Position numbers and translations under genes: made by a program. Shown here piece by piece: positions 50,131 to 58,986 of a DNA stretch of 64,000 nucleotides. Under the pieces are notes generated by a model. The model made no database searches. It saw only the letters and a program-made list of their open reading frames with translations, and was not told where the DNA came from. This DNA is from Thermaerobacter subterraneus DSM 13965 (GTDB lineage Bacteria; Bacillota; Sulfobacillia; Thermaerobacterales; Thermaerobacteraceae): NCBI RefSeq assembly GCF_000183545.2, contig NZ_JH976535.1:510840-574839 (forward strand), given 5' to 3'. The first letter of the stretch is position 1, and each line of letters starts with the position of its first letter.

Positions 50131-51099
50131 GTGACCGCCAACGTAAGCGACCGCGGGGCCGGTTGGGTGGCCCCCGACACCTTCGTTGTAGACCTGCGGG
50201 AGGGCGGCCAGGCCGAGCGCACGGCCGGGTTCCTCATCCGGGCACCCCGCCCGGCGCTGATCGAGGCGGGCGGCCGGGCCGGCGTCCAGGCATGGCTGGA
50301 GGCCCTCGAGCAGCAGGGAATTCCCCGGGACGAGATCGCCTACATCATCCTGACCCACATCCACCTGGACCACGCGGCGGGGGCCGGTACCCTGGCCCGG
50401 CTGCTGCCCCGGGCCCAGGTGGTGGTCCACCCGCGGGGCGCCCGGCACCTGCAGGATCCGACCCGGCTGGTGCAGGGAGCCCGGACGATCTTCGGGGATC
50501 GCCTGGAAAGCCTCTTCGGCCTGCCCGAGCCGGTGGCTGCGGAGCGGATGCTCACGCCGGAGGACGGCGAGACCCTGGATCTGGGGGCCGGCCACCGGCT
50601 GCGGTTCATCGCTGCCGGCGGCCATGCCCGGCACCAGTACATGATCCTGGATGAGGGCACCGGGGCTCTGGTCACCGCCGACGAGGCGGGGGTCCGCTAT
50701 CCCGCCCTGAGCCGGCGCCTGGGCCGGGACTACCTCCTGCCTTCCACCGCGCCCAACCAGTTCGACCCGGAACTGATGCTCCAGTCCGCCCGGCGGCTGC
50801 CCCAGTTGCGCCCGGCGACCATGCTGCTGCCCCATTTTGCGGCCACCAGCCTGTCGCCCGAGGAGATCGCCGAGCGCCTGGAAGAACAGGTTCCCCTGTT
50901 TGTAGCTTGCGGGCAGGTGGACGGGCGGCCGGCCGGCCCGGAGGAGACCCGCCGCCGCCTGGCCGAGCACATCCGCCGCGACGCGGAGGCCCACGGCCTG
51001 GACTGGGCTGAGGTGGAACCCGCCGTGGCCCTGGACCTGGACATCTGTGCCTTCGGCATCGCCGATTACCTGCAGCGCCGGGCGCAGGGGAAGGCCTGA
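50131..51099 (+). CDS. Metallo-beta-lactamase-fold hydrolase
   Basis: 322-residue MBL-superfamily protein. The zinc signature is THIHLDHAAGAG; other ligands are probably GGHARHQYM, VTADEAG and LLPHFA. The order fits glyoxalase II-like or lactonase-like members rather than beta-lactamases. A C-terminal helical part (EEIAERLEEQVPLFVACG, RRRLAEHIRRDAEAHGLDWA) is common to a group in thermophilic Firmicutes. I set the start at GTG 50131 with AGAGGGGGC upstream. GTAATGTAT near 50086 may be a promoter element. The substrate is unknown. The next gene begins 23 bases after the stop. Confidence 0.82.
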   Translation: MTANVSDRGAGWVAPDTFVVDLREGGQAERTAGFLIRAPRPALIEAGGRAGVQAWLEALEQQGIPRDEIAYIILTHIHLDHAAGAGTLARLLPRAQVVVHPRGARHLQDPTRLVQGARTIFGDRLESLFGLPEPVAAERMLTPEDGETLDLGAGHRLRFIAAGGHARHQYMILDEGTGALVTADEAGVRYPALSRRLGRDYLLPSTAPNQFDPELMLQSARRLPQLRPATMLLPHFAATSLSPEEIAERLEEQVPLFVACGQVDGRPAGPEETRRRLAEHIRRDAEAHGLDWAEVEPAVALDLDICAFGIADYLQRRAQGKA

Positions 51100-51122
51100 A
51101 ACATCCACAAGGGGGACCTGCC

Positions 51123-52133
51123 ATGAGTCCAGCGGTGGCGGAGTCTTTCAGGGCGTACCTGGTCGAGCGGGACGGCGACGGCAGCCTGCGCCAGGGGGTG
51201 CGTACGCTGGATGCCGGCGACCTGCCGCCGGGCGAGGTCACCCTGCGCGTCGCCTATTCCGGCGTCAACTACAAGGACGGCCTGGCCAGCCGGCCCGACG
51301 GCCGGGTGGTGCGGTCCTATCCCATGGTGCCGGGCATCGACCTGGCCGGCAAGGTGGTGGAGTCGGCCGATCCCCGCTTCCGGCCCGGGGATCCCGTCCT
51401 GGTGACGGGTTTCGAGCTGGGGGTCAGCCACTACGGGGGCTACGCCGAATACGCCCGGGTGCCCGCCCAGTGGATCGTGCCGTTGCCCCGCGGCCTCGAC
51501 CTGCGGGAGGCGATGATCCTGGGCACGGCAGGGTTCACCGCCGCCCTGGCCCTCCATCGCCTGGAAGAACACGGCCTGGCGCCGGGCCAGGGCCCGGTCC
51601 TGGTCACCGGCGCCACGGGCGGCGTGGGTTCTGTGGCCGTAGCCATCCTGGCCCGCCGCGGGTATGAGGTGGTGGCCAGCACGGGCAAGGACGGCGCGGT
51701 GGAATACCTCAAGCGCCTGGGGGCCAGCCGGGTCATCCCCCGCAGCGAGGTGGCGGTGCAGGGCGGCAAGCCGCTGGAGAAGCAGCTTTGGGCGGCCGCC
51801 ATCGATGCGGTGGGGGGCGACACCCTGGCCCATGTGCTGCGGACCACCCGTTACGGCGGCGCCGTGGCGGCCGTAGGCCTCACCGGGGGCAGCCAGCTGA
51901 ACACCACCGTCTTCCCCTTCATCCTGCGGGGCGTCTCCCTGCTGGGCATCGACTCGGTATACTGCCCGATGCCCCTGCGCATGCGGATCTGGCAGCGGCT
52001 GGCCGGCGATTTGCGGCCGCCCGCCCTGGACGCCTTGGTCTGCCGCGAGGTGGGGCTGGACGAGCTGCCCGAGGCCTTCGCAGACGTCCTGGCCGGGCGG
52101 GTGCGGGGGCGGATCCTGGTCCGCGTGGCGTGA
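51123..52133 (+). CDS. YhdH/AcuI-family NADPH-dependent acrylyl-CoA reductase-like oxidoreductase
   Basis: 336-residue medium-chain dehydrogenase/reductase without the catalytic zinc. Blocks are FRAYLVERDGDG, VAYSGVNYKDGLASRPDGRV, VPGIDLAGKVVESADPRFRP, GGYAEYARVPAQWIVPLP, MILGTAGFTAALALHRLEEH, and the NADPH Rossmann motif LVTGATGGVGSVAVAILA. AcuI/YhdH proteins reduce acryloyl-CoA or related enones. The ATG at 51123 follows AAGGGGGACC. The 23-base gap suggests co-transcription with the MBL-fold protein. Physiological substrate here is not known. Confidence 0.88.
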   Translation: MSPAVAESFRAYLVERDGDGSLRQGVRTLDAGDLPPGEVTLRVAYSGVNYKDGLASRPDGRVVRSYPMVPGIDLAGKVVESADPRFRPGDPVLVTGFELGVSHYGGYAEYARVPAQWIVPLPRGLDLREAMILGTAGFTAALALHRLEEHGLAPGQGPVLVTGATGGVGSVAVAILARRGYEVVASTGKDGAVEYLKRLGASRVIPRSEVAVQGGKPLEKQLWAAAIDAVGGDTLAHVLRTTRYGGAVAAVGLTGGSQLNTTVFPFILRGVSLLGIDSVYCPMPLRMRIWQRLAGDLRPPALDALVCREVGLDELPEAFADVLAGRVRGRILVRVA

Positions 52134-52428
52134 GCTCCCGTCCCGGGCGGCGAACGTTCCCTGCCGCACACCGGGGCCCGGGTGGGAGGCGGCTCCGGGC
52201 ACGGGGGCTCCGGCCGCCTTGGGCTCCGGATGTTACTCTGATGCGCCCTCATGGCCCCTGAGGAACCTGTGGATCCTGTGGACCCATCCCCCCGGGGTGG
52301 ATGGGGTGGAGCACGAGAGGGTCCATGCGATGGCGTCGAGGGAGCCTGCCGGGCTGGCCGAGCCTGCCCCTGGTTCTGGGTGCCGTTCAGGCCGGGCAGG
52401 CCGTGATGCCGGGCCGCCACGGGGCCGG

Positions 52429-52983
52429 TCACGGCCTGGCCCGGGAGCGGCGAGACAGCCGGGCCCGCAGGCGGCGGGCCAGCCGGGCCCCGGCGTGAAG
52501 CCCCAGCCGGGCGACAACGCGGGCCCCGCCGCGTCCCAGCCGCCAGGCACCGCGCCCGGTGGCGGCCACCAGATCGCGGGAGAGGCCCCAGACCAGGCGC
52601 CAGTCGTGTTCCACGGTGGCGCTGTCGAGCCCTGCCTGCCGCAGCAGGGAGGAGCGAACGGGCTCGGGCAGGGACCGCAGGGCCAGGCGCAGGGTGAAGA
52701 GCGCCACCAGCAGGTCGTCCAGCTGGCCCAGCACGGGGACAAAGCCCGGCAGCGGGTCGAGGGGTACCAGGAGATAGGCGAGGCCCGCCAGAACCAGCCG
52801 GCGGGCACGCCCGCCACCGGGGACCCCGTTCCGCCGGTTCAGGGCCAGGATGAGGCGGGCCAGCTGTGCGTACTGGGGCAGGCGGGCGGCCAGCTGCCGC
52901 AGGCGAAACCAGCGTTGCCCCCGCAGGGTCCCGGCGCCCGTCGAGCGGGGGCGGTGGCCTCGGCTGGCCGGCTCGGAGACCAT
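52429..52983 (-). CDS. DUF1232 family membrane protein
   Basis: 184-residue protein. The DUF1232 core is RRLVLAGLAYLLVPLDPLPG followed by FVPVLGQLDDLLVALF, with two membrane segments and the conserved D-x-x-P-x-x-x-G-x-x-D-D pattern. Arg-rich ends flank it. YkvA-type proteins are widespread, and their role is unclear. The ATG at 52983 has AAAGGAGG upstream. It is convergent with the AcuI-like gene; GGCGGC and GCCGCC around 52190-52220 could form a hairpin between them. Confidence 0.78.
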   Translation of the reverse strand: MVSEPASRGHRPRSTGAGTLRGQRWFRLRQLAARLPQYAQLARLILALNRRNGVPGGGRARRLVLAGLAYLLVPLDPLPGFVPVLGQLDDLLVALFTLRLALRSLPEPVRSSLLRQAGLDSATVEHDWRLVWGLSRDLVAATGRGAWRLGRGGARVVARLGLHAGARLARRLRARLSRRSRARP

Positions 52984-53399
52984 CGCGGCGGCCCCTCCTT
53001 TCGCATCCCGTCGGTGGCCGGACCAGACCGCCCGGCGCCTCGGGAATCAGGCTTCGCCAACCTTCGCTTGGCGTCTCTGCACCGGTGTGCGCGGGAATTG
53101 GCCAACCGTTGTCGTTGTCCGGAGCGGTTCCGCTCCCCGAGCGGGTCCGCCGGCCCCCGGCCGGATCCGGCAGGTGTCCCCGCCTGGTGTTGCGAACCCC
53201 TTTCGTAATGGTACAGGTCTTTGGGACCTGGCGTGTCGGGGCTTGTACCCGCCGTCCTACCGTTGTCCGAACTTATCATCTCCTTTGTCCAACCGGACCC
53301 GGCTTGCCGGGCAGCGTCCGTCGCCCGGCGAACCGGTCCCGGCAAAGCGGTGAGGAATGAAGGGGGCGGGTCGCCCGCCCGGCAATGGGGGGTTGGGTC
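52984..53399. other. Divergent intergenic region without a gene
   Basis: The interval between the DUF1232 gene and the acetoacetyl-CoA synthetase gene holds no supported coding region. It becomes less GC-rich around 53262-53290 (GTCCGAACTTATCATCTCC), a plausible promoter region, but I cannot set -35 and -10 elements with confidence. Confidence 0.4.
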
Positions 53400-55523
53400 A
53401 TGGCGGCGGTCAGCGAGGGCACCCTGCTCTGGTCGCCTCCCGAGGAACTGCAGCAGCGTTCCCGCATGCGCCATTACATGGACTGGCTGGCCCGGCACCG
53501 GGGACTGGCCTTCTCCACCTACGAGGCCCTATGGCAGTGGTCCGTGCGGGATCTGGAAGGGTTCTGGAGCAGCCTGTGGGAGTATTTCGGCATCCAGGCG
53601 TCGGCTCCCTACACCAGGGTGCTGGGCCGGCGGGAGATGCCGGGCGCCCAGTGGTTTGTGGGCGCGCGCCTCAACTACGCCCAACATGCCTTGCGGGCCG
53701 CGGCCGCCAGGGCGGGCGGACAGGGAACGCCGGGCGAGGACGGGAGCGCGCCCGCCCGGCCGGTGGTGGATCCCCAGGACCCGGCGGTGATCTACCAGTC
53801 CGAACTGCGACCCCTGGGCATGTTGACGTGGTCGGACCTGATCCAGCAGGTGGCGGCCGTGGCCAGCGGGCTGCGGGAGCTGGGAGTGGGGCCGGGCGAC
53901 CGGGTGGTGGCTTACCTGCCCAACATCCCCGAAGCCCTGATCGCCTTCCTGGCCACCGCCAGCCTGGGGGCCATCTGGTCCAGCTGCTCGCCCGATTTCG
54001 GTGCGCCCAGCGTGGCCGACCGCTTCCGCCAGATCGAGCCGAAGATCCTTTTTGCCGTTGACGGGTACCGCTACAACGGCCGGGATTACGACCGGCGGCC
54101 GGTGGTGGCGGAGCTCCAGCGGCAGCTGTCGTCCCTGGAGGCGACGGTGCTGGTGCCGTACCTGGGTGAGGGGGGCGGGCGGGCGGTTGCCGGCGGGATG
54201 GCGGCCGTCGCCGGCCCGGTCCCGGCGGGACAGGGCGGCGGTCCCGCCGGGGATGGCGGCGGGGCCGGGTTCTTCCCGGGACGAACCCTGCCCTGGTCGG
54301 ACCTGCTGCGCCAGGGCGGGCCCCTGACCTTCGAGCAGGTGCCCTTCGACCACCCGCTGTGGGTCCTCTACAGCTCGGGCACCACCGGCCTGCCCAAGCC
54401 CATCGTCCAGGGCCACGGCGGGATCCTCTTGGAGCACCTCAAGATGCTGGCCCTGCACAGCGACCTGGGGCCGGGGGACCGGTTCTTCTGGTTCACCACC
54501 ACGGGCTGGATGATGTGGAACTACCTCGCCAGCGGCCTGCTGGTGGGGGCGACGGTTTTGCTCTACGACGGGAGCCCGGGCTATCCCGACATGTATGCCC
54601 TCTGGCGCTTTGCCGAGGCCACAGGGATGAAACTGTTCGGCACCAGCGCCGCCTACGTTACCGCCTGCATGAAGGCCGGCATCGAACCGGGCCGGGAGCT
54701 GGACCTGAGCGCCCTGCGCAGCGTGGGTTCCACCGGCTCGCCCCTCTCCCCCGAAGGGTTCCAGTGGCTCTACGAGCACGTCAAGAAGGACCTCTGGGTG
54801 GCGTCGGTCAGCGGCGGCACCGATCTCTGCACCGCCTTCGTGGGCGGCTGCCCGCTGCTTCCGGTGCATGCCGGCGAGATCCAGTGCCGCTGTCTCGGTG
54901 CGGATGTGCAGGCCTTCGACGAGGAGGGCCGGCCCGTGGTGGACCAGGTCGGGGAGCTGGTGATCGCCCAGCCCATGCCCTCCATGCCGCTCTTCTTCTG
55001 GAACGATCCGGAGGGGAAGCGGTACCGGGAAAGCTACTTCGAGATGTTCCCCGGCATTTGGCGCCACGGCGACTGGGTGAAGATCACCCGCCGCGGCACG
55101 GTCGTCATCTACGGCCGTTCCGATTCCACCATCAACCGCCAGGGTGTCCGCATGGGAACCAGCGAGATCTACCGGGTGGTGGAGGACATCCCCGAGATCC
55201 TCGACAGCCTGGTGATCGACCTGGAACTGCCCGGCCGCGGGCCCTACATGCCCCTGTTCGTCGTGCTGCGGGAAGGGGTGGAACTGGACGACGCCCTGCG
55301 CAGCCGCATCAAGCAGCGCATCCGGGAGAGCCTCTCGCCCCGTCACGTGCCCGACGACATCGTGGCCATCCCCGAGGTGCCCCGCACCCTGAACGGGAAG
55401 AAGCTGGAGGTGCCGATCAAGAAGATCCTGTTGGGCGTGCCGCGGGAGAAGGCGGTGAACCCGGATTCCATGAGCAATCCGGAGTCGCTGGCGTATTTCG
55501 AACAATTTGCCCAGCAGTTGTAG
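53400..55523 (+). CDS. Acetoacetyl-CoA synthetase (acetoacetate-CoA ligase)
   Basis: 707-residue adenylate-forming enzyme. The N-terminal acetyl/acetoacetyl-CoA synthetase lead is YEALWQWSVRDLEGFWSSLW. The P-loop-like A3 motif is YSSGTTGLPKPIVQGHGG, followed by FTTTGWMMWNYLASGLLVGA and VSGGTDLCTAFVGG. The A8 hinge GRSDSTINRQGVRMGTSEIY and the C-terminal catalytic Lys in VPRTLNGKKLEVPIKKIL are present. The whole pattern, including TGWMMWN, is that of acetoacetate-CoA ligase, used for ketone-body or polyhydroxybutyrate turnover. A Gly-rich insert of about 35 residues lies near residue 260. ATG 53400 has GGGGGGTTGGG upstream. A strong terminator follows. Confidence 0.92.
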   Translation: MAAVSEGTLLWSPPEELQQRSRMRHYMDWLARHRGLAFSTYEALWQWSVRDLEGFWSSLWEYFGIQASAPYTRVLGRREMPGAQWFVGARLNYAQHALRAAAARAGGQGTPGEDGSAPARPVVDPQDPAVIYQSELRPLGMLTWSDLIQQVAAVASGLRELGVGPGDRVVAYLPNIPEALIAFLATASLGAIWSSCSPDFGAPSVADRFRQIEPKILFAVDGYRYNGRDYDRRPVVAELQRQLSSLEATVLVPYLGEGGGRAVAGGMAAVAGPVPAGQGGGPAGDGGGAGFFPGRTLPWSDLLRQGGPLTFEQVPFDHPLWVLYSSGTTGLPKPIVQGHGGILLEHLKMLALHSDLGPGDRFFWFTTTGWMMWNYLASGLLVGATVLLYDGSPGYPDMYALWRFAEATGMKLFGTSAAYVTACMKAGIEPGRELDLSALRSVGSTGSPLSPEGFQWLYEHVKKDLWVASVSGGTDLCTAFVGGCPLLPVHAGEIQCRCLGADVQAFDEEGRPVVDQVGELVIAQPMPSMPLFFWNDPEGKRYRESYFEMFPGIWRHGDWVKITRRGTVVIYGRSDSTINRQGVRMGTSEIYRVVEDIPEILDSLVIDLELPGRGPYMPLFVVLREGVELDDALRSRIKQRIRESLSPRHVPDDIVAIPEVPRTLNGKKLEVPIKKILLGVPREKAVNPDSMSNPESLAYFEQFAQQL

Positions 55524-55590
55524 CGGCCGGCCGTTGTGATCAAGCGGCGATGAGGCCGTAGGGAAGGAATCCCACGCAAGGGATACCAGC

Positions 55591-55640
55591 TGCCGGTACC
55601 AATGGGGCCGCGACCCCGCCCGGTACCGGCATTTTTCTGT
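55591..55640 (+). terminator. Rho-independent terminator of acetoacetyl-CoA synthetase
   Basis: TGCCGGTACC (55591-55600) pairs with GGTACCGGCA (55622-55631), with an inner GGGG/CCCC, and TTTTTCTGTTT follows. The gene-free remainder of 55524-55771 shows nothing else up to the IS element. Confidence 0.9.
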
Positions 55641-55771
55641 TTCGAGCGGGACCCCGGCCGCCGGCCGGACTGTGGTCGCCGCCTGCAGAAACGGTAGAGG
55701 CTTTGTTGCCGAAGTTTACGCAAGCCTTGATGGGCCCTTAACGGGTGCGGCGGCAGGCCGCGGTAGGCTAG

Positions 55772-57341
55772 CAGCCCGTGTGAATAACGCTGCATAAGCC
55801 AGGCGATCGGGAAGTATTTTTCGGCCGAGATGTCGAAGCAAGAGACATTATGACCAGGAAGAAGTTTCGCGACTACCAACCCCATCAGCTCATGATTTTG
55901 CCTCCTGCGCTGGACGAGTGGCTGCCGGAGGACCATCCGGTCCACTTCATCAGCCAGGTGGTGGACCAGCTGGATCTGTCAGCGATCTACAGCGACTACA
56001 CCGAGCGCCGGGGCCAGCCCCCGTACGAACCGCGCATGATGGTCAAGGTGTGGCTGTACGCGTACATGCGGGGGATCCGCTCGTCGCGGCGCCTGGAGCG
56101 AGCCCTGTACGAAGACGTGGACTTCCGGGTGCTTTCCGCGAACCAGCAGCCCGACCACTGGACGCTCTCGAACTTTCGGCGCCGACATCATCAGGCCCTG
56201 GCCCGGCTGTTTGTCCAGTCGGTTCGCCTGGCCCAGGAGGCGGGGCTGGTGAAGCTCCGGCACGTGGCGGTGGACGGGACCAAGCTCAAGGCCTACGCCT
56301 CCAAGCACAGCGCCATGAGCTACGGCCGGATGAAGGAGGAGGAACGGCGCCTGACGGAGGAGATCCGGCGCTACTTGGAAGAGGTTGAGGCCAACGACCG
56401 GGCGGAGGATGACGAACACGGCTCCGACAGTGGCTGGCGGCTGCCGCCCGAGCTGGCCACGGCGGATAAGCGGCTCCAGGCGATTCGGGAGGCGAAGGCC
56501 CGGCTGGAGCAGCGGGCCCGGGCCGAGGCCGAAGCCAAGGAAGTGGCGCGGGAAGCGGAGGCGGCGAAGAAGGGGCGTCGCGCCCGCCGCAAGGAGGCCG
56601 CCGCCGAACCGCGCCCGGCCGACAAGGATCAGATCAACTTCACCGACCCCGAGTCGCGGATCCTGCGCAGCGCCGACAAGGCCTTCATCCAGGGGTACAA
56701 CGCCCAGTTGGCCGTGGACGCCGAGCCGCACGTCATCGTGGCGGCTGACCTGACGAACCGGGCCGCCGACGCGCCCCACTTGGTGCCTCAGTTGGAGCAA
56801 GTCGAGGCGAACACGGGGCGCTGCCCCAGGGAACTTTCCGCCGACGCCGGTTATTACAGTGAAGCCAACCTCCAGGCCCTGGAAGAACGGGGTGTAGAAG
56901 CCTTCATCCCGCCGGATAAGATCCGTCATACGGAATGGCGCCAGCTCCAGCCGCCCCGAGGGCGGATGCCCAAGCAGATGAGCACCAAAGACCGGATGCG
57001 GCGCAAACTGCGCACGGTCCGAGGGCGCAAACGTTACAAACTGCGTCAGTGTTCCGTTGAGCCCGTCATCGGGCACATCAAAGAGGCGATGGGGCTTCGG
57101 CAGTTCTTGCTCCGTGGGCTCTCGAAGGCTCGCTTCGAGTGGCTCTTCACATGCGCAGCCTTCAACCTACTGAAGCTTTGGCGCCACTGGAAGCAAGCGA
57201 TGGGCCGCCGAGGGGAGGCCATGGCGACCTGCTGAAGCGAGGGAGGTTTCTCCCCGCCGACATAAGGCCCACACTTCGTCTTATCAAGGAGCAACGGCCG
57301 CGGGGGAACCCGACATCAACGGCGATTACTAACACGGGCTG
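55772..57341 (+). mobile_element. Complete IS1182-like insertion sequence
   Basis: The ends are inverted repeats, CAGCCCGTGT at 55772-55781 and ACACGGGCTG at 57332-57341. On both sides the flank is CTAG (55768-55771 and 57342-57345), consistent with a 4-bp target duplication or insertion into a palindromic CTAG. The element encodes one DDE transposase in full and ends about 95 bases after its stop. All parts look intact, so it may be active. It lies just downstream of the broken ATPase island. Confidence 0.88.
55850..57235 (+). CDS. tnp: IS1182-family transposase
   Basis: 461-residue DDE transposase of the IS1182/DUF772 type. The N-terminal domain (FRDYQPHQLMILPPALDEWL, YEPRMMVKVWLYAYMRGIRS, DHWTLSNFRRRH) is followed by the first catalytic Asp in VAVDGTKLKAYASKH. 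A charged coiled insert (EEERRLTEEIRRYLEEVEAN) follows, then the second Asp in LSADAGYYSEANLQALEERG and the Glu in SVEPVIGHIKEAMGLRQFLL. These are complete, so the enzyme is probably functional. ATG 55850. It has the full family length and no frame break. Confidence 0.95.
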   Translation: MTRKKFRDYQPHQLMILPPALDEWLPEDHPVHFISQVVDQLDLSAIYSDYTERRGQPPYEPRMMVKVWLYAYMRGIRSSRRLERALYEDVDFRVLSANQQPDHWTLSNFRRRHHQALARLFVQSVRLAQEAGLVKLRHVAVDGTKLKAYASKHSAMSYGRMKEEERRLTEEIRRYLEEVEANDRAEDDEHGSDSGWRLPPELATADKRLQAIREAKARLEQRARAEAEAKEVAREAEAAKKGRRARRKEAAAEPRPADKDQINFTDPESRILRSADKAFIQGYNAQLAVDAEPHVIVAADLTNRAADAPHLVPQLEQVEANTGRCPRELSADAGYYSEANLQALEERGVEAFIPPDKIRHTEWRQLQPPRGRMPKQMSTKDRMRRKLRTVRGRKRYKLRQCSVEPVIGHIKEAMGLRQFLLRGLSKARFEWLFTCAAFNLLKLWRHWKQAMGRRGEAMATC

Positions 57342-57565
57342 CTAGGCCACCAGGGCACCAACGCAAGTAACCAGGTACTAGCCGCTTACACGAGCAGCAC
57401 GCCCTAATACCACTCAGCCGTCGCCCTACGAACGCCACGCCTGTACTCGTCTACGCCGAAAGCTTGACAAGCTCCCTGGGGACAGCACCCCACTTCATCA
57501 CGCTCAGTTCCTATCCCTTCCGCCCTCCTCAAATAGGTCACCTACCCACTGACCATCCCCAACGC

Positions 57566-58057
57566 CTACGAAACCAATCGTTGCGAATCCAGTGGCTGGC
57601 ATTTACCTCCGCAACCCTTTTGCTTCTCAGAAAGACTCCGGTAAAACCGCTCTTGCGGCTGCTCACCGCATACGCACCGACACTTAAAGGACCTAACCAA
57701 GTCATCTATGTCACGCAACACCTGTCGAACGACATTAGGAGAAAAGGCATCTCCTGAACCTGTCGAATAGTGACTGACCCAGTTACTTACTAATGCCGGA
57801 ATGAGAGCCTGGGATAAACGACGCTCCTGTTCTGCTGAAAGCACAAGCAGACCTGCCCTTTTGTAAAGTGCTACTTCTGCCCGGATCGCCTCAAGCATAT
57901 TACCAACCATTCTCCTATCCTCCTTAGTCGAAAAGTCGAGCGGCACTCGAATGTTGACTTCTCGAATTACCTCTAAGAGCCTATACTCTAGGTACTGCCG
58001 AACCAACGGTAACGCCTGCTCCACTCGTCCATTATCCAAATGTTCATTGATCATCAC
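57566..58057 (-). CDS. C-terminal HEPN-like helical and Cys-rich part of the same locus
   Basis: 163 residues as an open frame from GTG 58057, continuous upstream as KIDDSILTVMINEHLD. Helices RVEQALPLVRQYLEYRLLEV, VGNMLEAIRAEVALYKRAG and LSQALIPALVSNWVSHYSTG, then VVRQVLRDIDDLVRSF, suggest a HEPN-like four-helix unit with N-x3-H in SNWVSH. A Cys-rich end (FKCRCVCGE, KGCGGKC) could bind zinc. RloC/PrrC anticodon nucleases carry HEPN domains behind an ATPase; the match here is by pattern only. As a separate protein it would lack a ribosome binding site. Confidence 0.5.
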   Translation of the reverse strand: MMINEHLDNGRVEQALPLVRQYLEYRLLEVIREVNIRVPLDFSTKEDRRMVGNMLEAIRAEVALYKRAGLLVLSAEQERRLSQALIPALVSNWVSHYSTGSGDAFSPNVVRQVLRDIDDLVRSFKCRCVCGEQPQERFYRSLSEKQKGCGGKCQPLDSQRLVS

Positions 58058-58073
58058 AGTGAGTATCGAATCA

Positions 58074-58979
58074 TCAATCTTTTACCAGACCTTCTGGTGG
58101 AGTACCATGCAACTTATAACCCGTCCATGCCCAACCATTGCTTACCGCTTGATCAAACAACTTCTCAAGCATACCGTCGTAGGTCAACAGGATAACTTGT
58201 AAACCATCCGGAACGTGCGGACGTGCAATATGCGTACGAATTGCTTCTATTAGCCGCGTCTGGTGGCCAGCATCAAAACTTGACGTAACATCATCCAGGA
58301 CCAGAAAGCGCCCACCAAATTGTCGTCGTTTACTCGCTGCCAAAAATATTGACAATGCTAGAGCATTTCTTGCCGATTCCGACAGAACCGGAACAGCGTC
58401 TAGATCTTGCGCGGAAAAGAATCGTTCCAGCATTAGATACAATCGTTGATTCCTATCGTCACGCCGAAGCTTCGGCACTATTTCACTCCCAGCCCAAATA
58501 TCCCGAAAAATGGCTCGAATGTCATCCTGAAGCATGTCAATCTTCCTACGCACTAAGTCGGCCTCAGCCTCAGCAAACTCCCTTGCTGCTTCACTAATGA
58601 ATGATCGCCACCGTTCAATGGCATCCAACTCTTGTTGTAGGCGTCCAACTTCCTCCGTCGCCCCCCTATGCTCGATCAATGCATCGCGTAGTGCCCTAGC
58701 ACAGTGAACAACGGTAACCGATCTCACAAGGAAAGCGGGGACTTTCCGCTGCAACTCCTCAATTGCCTTTTGGATCTGATCCAACATGTCCTTACGATGT
58801 TGTTCGAGCAGAGTAATCCATTCTTGAAGTGCCCTCACTTCATCCTCCCTAGGCACTCGAATCTCCCTGGCCCTTTCTAGGGTTATCCCTGAAGGGGGTT
58901 GCAAACGCCTGCTTTTAAGTACCATCCAATTCTTGACCAGGGATTCTTCGCCGACAATTGCCGACCATATCTCTGCCAT
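58074..58979 (-). CDS. C-terminal half of SMC/Rad50-like ATPase
   Basis: 301 residues. The returning coil (LEQHRKDMLDQIQKAIEELQ, AREFAEAEADLVRRKIDMLQ) leads to the C-lobe with the ABC signature VLSESARNALALSIFLAASK and Walker B FLVLDDVTSSFDAGHQTRLI, then the switch region LQVILLTYDGMLEKLF. All ATPase motifs missing from the upstream half are here, so the two are halves of one protein. In-frame reading can be traced 12 codons upstream of the ATG (REIIPIERK), which overlaps the end of the first half. Confidence 0.72.
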   Translation of the reverse strand: MAEIWSAIVGEESLVKNWMVLKSRRLQPPSGITLERAREIRVPREDEVRALQEWITLLEQHRKDMLDQIQKAIEELQRKVPAFLVRSVTVVHCARALRDALIEHRGATEEVGRLQQELDAIERWRSFISEAAREFAEAEADLVRRKIDMLQDDIRAIFRDIWAGSEIVPKLRRDDRNQRLYLMLERFFSAQDLDAVPVLSESARNALALSIFLAASKRRQFGGRFLVLDDVTSSFDAGHQTRLIEAIRTHIARPHVPDGLQVILLTYDGMLEKLFDQAVSNGWAWTGYKLHGTPPEGLVKD

Positions 58980-58986
58980 CTTACGC

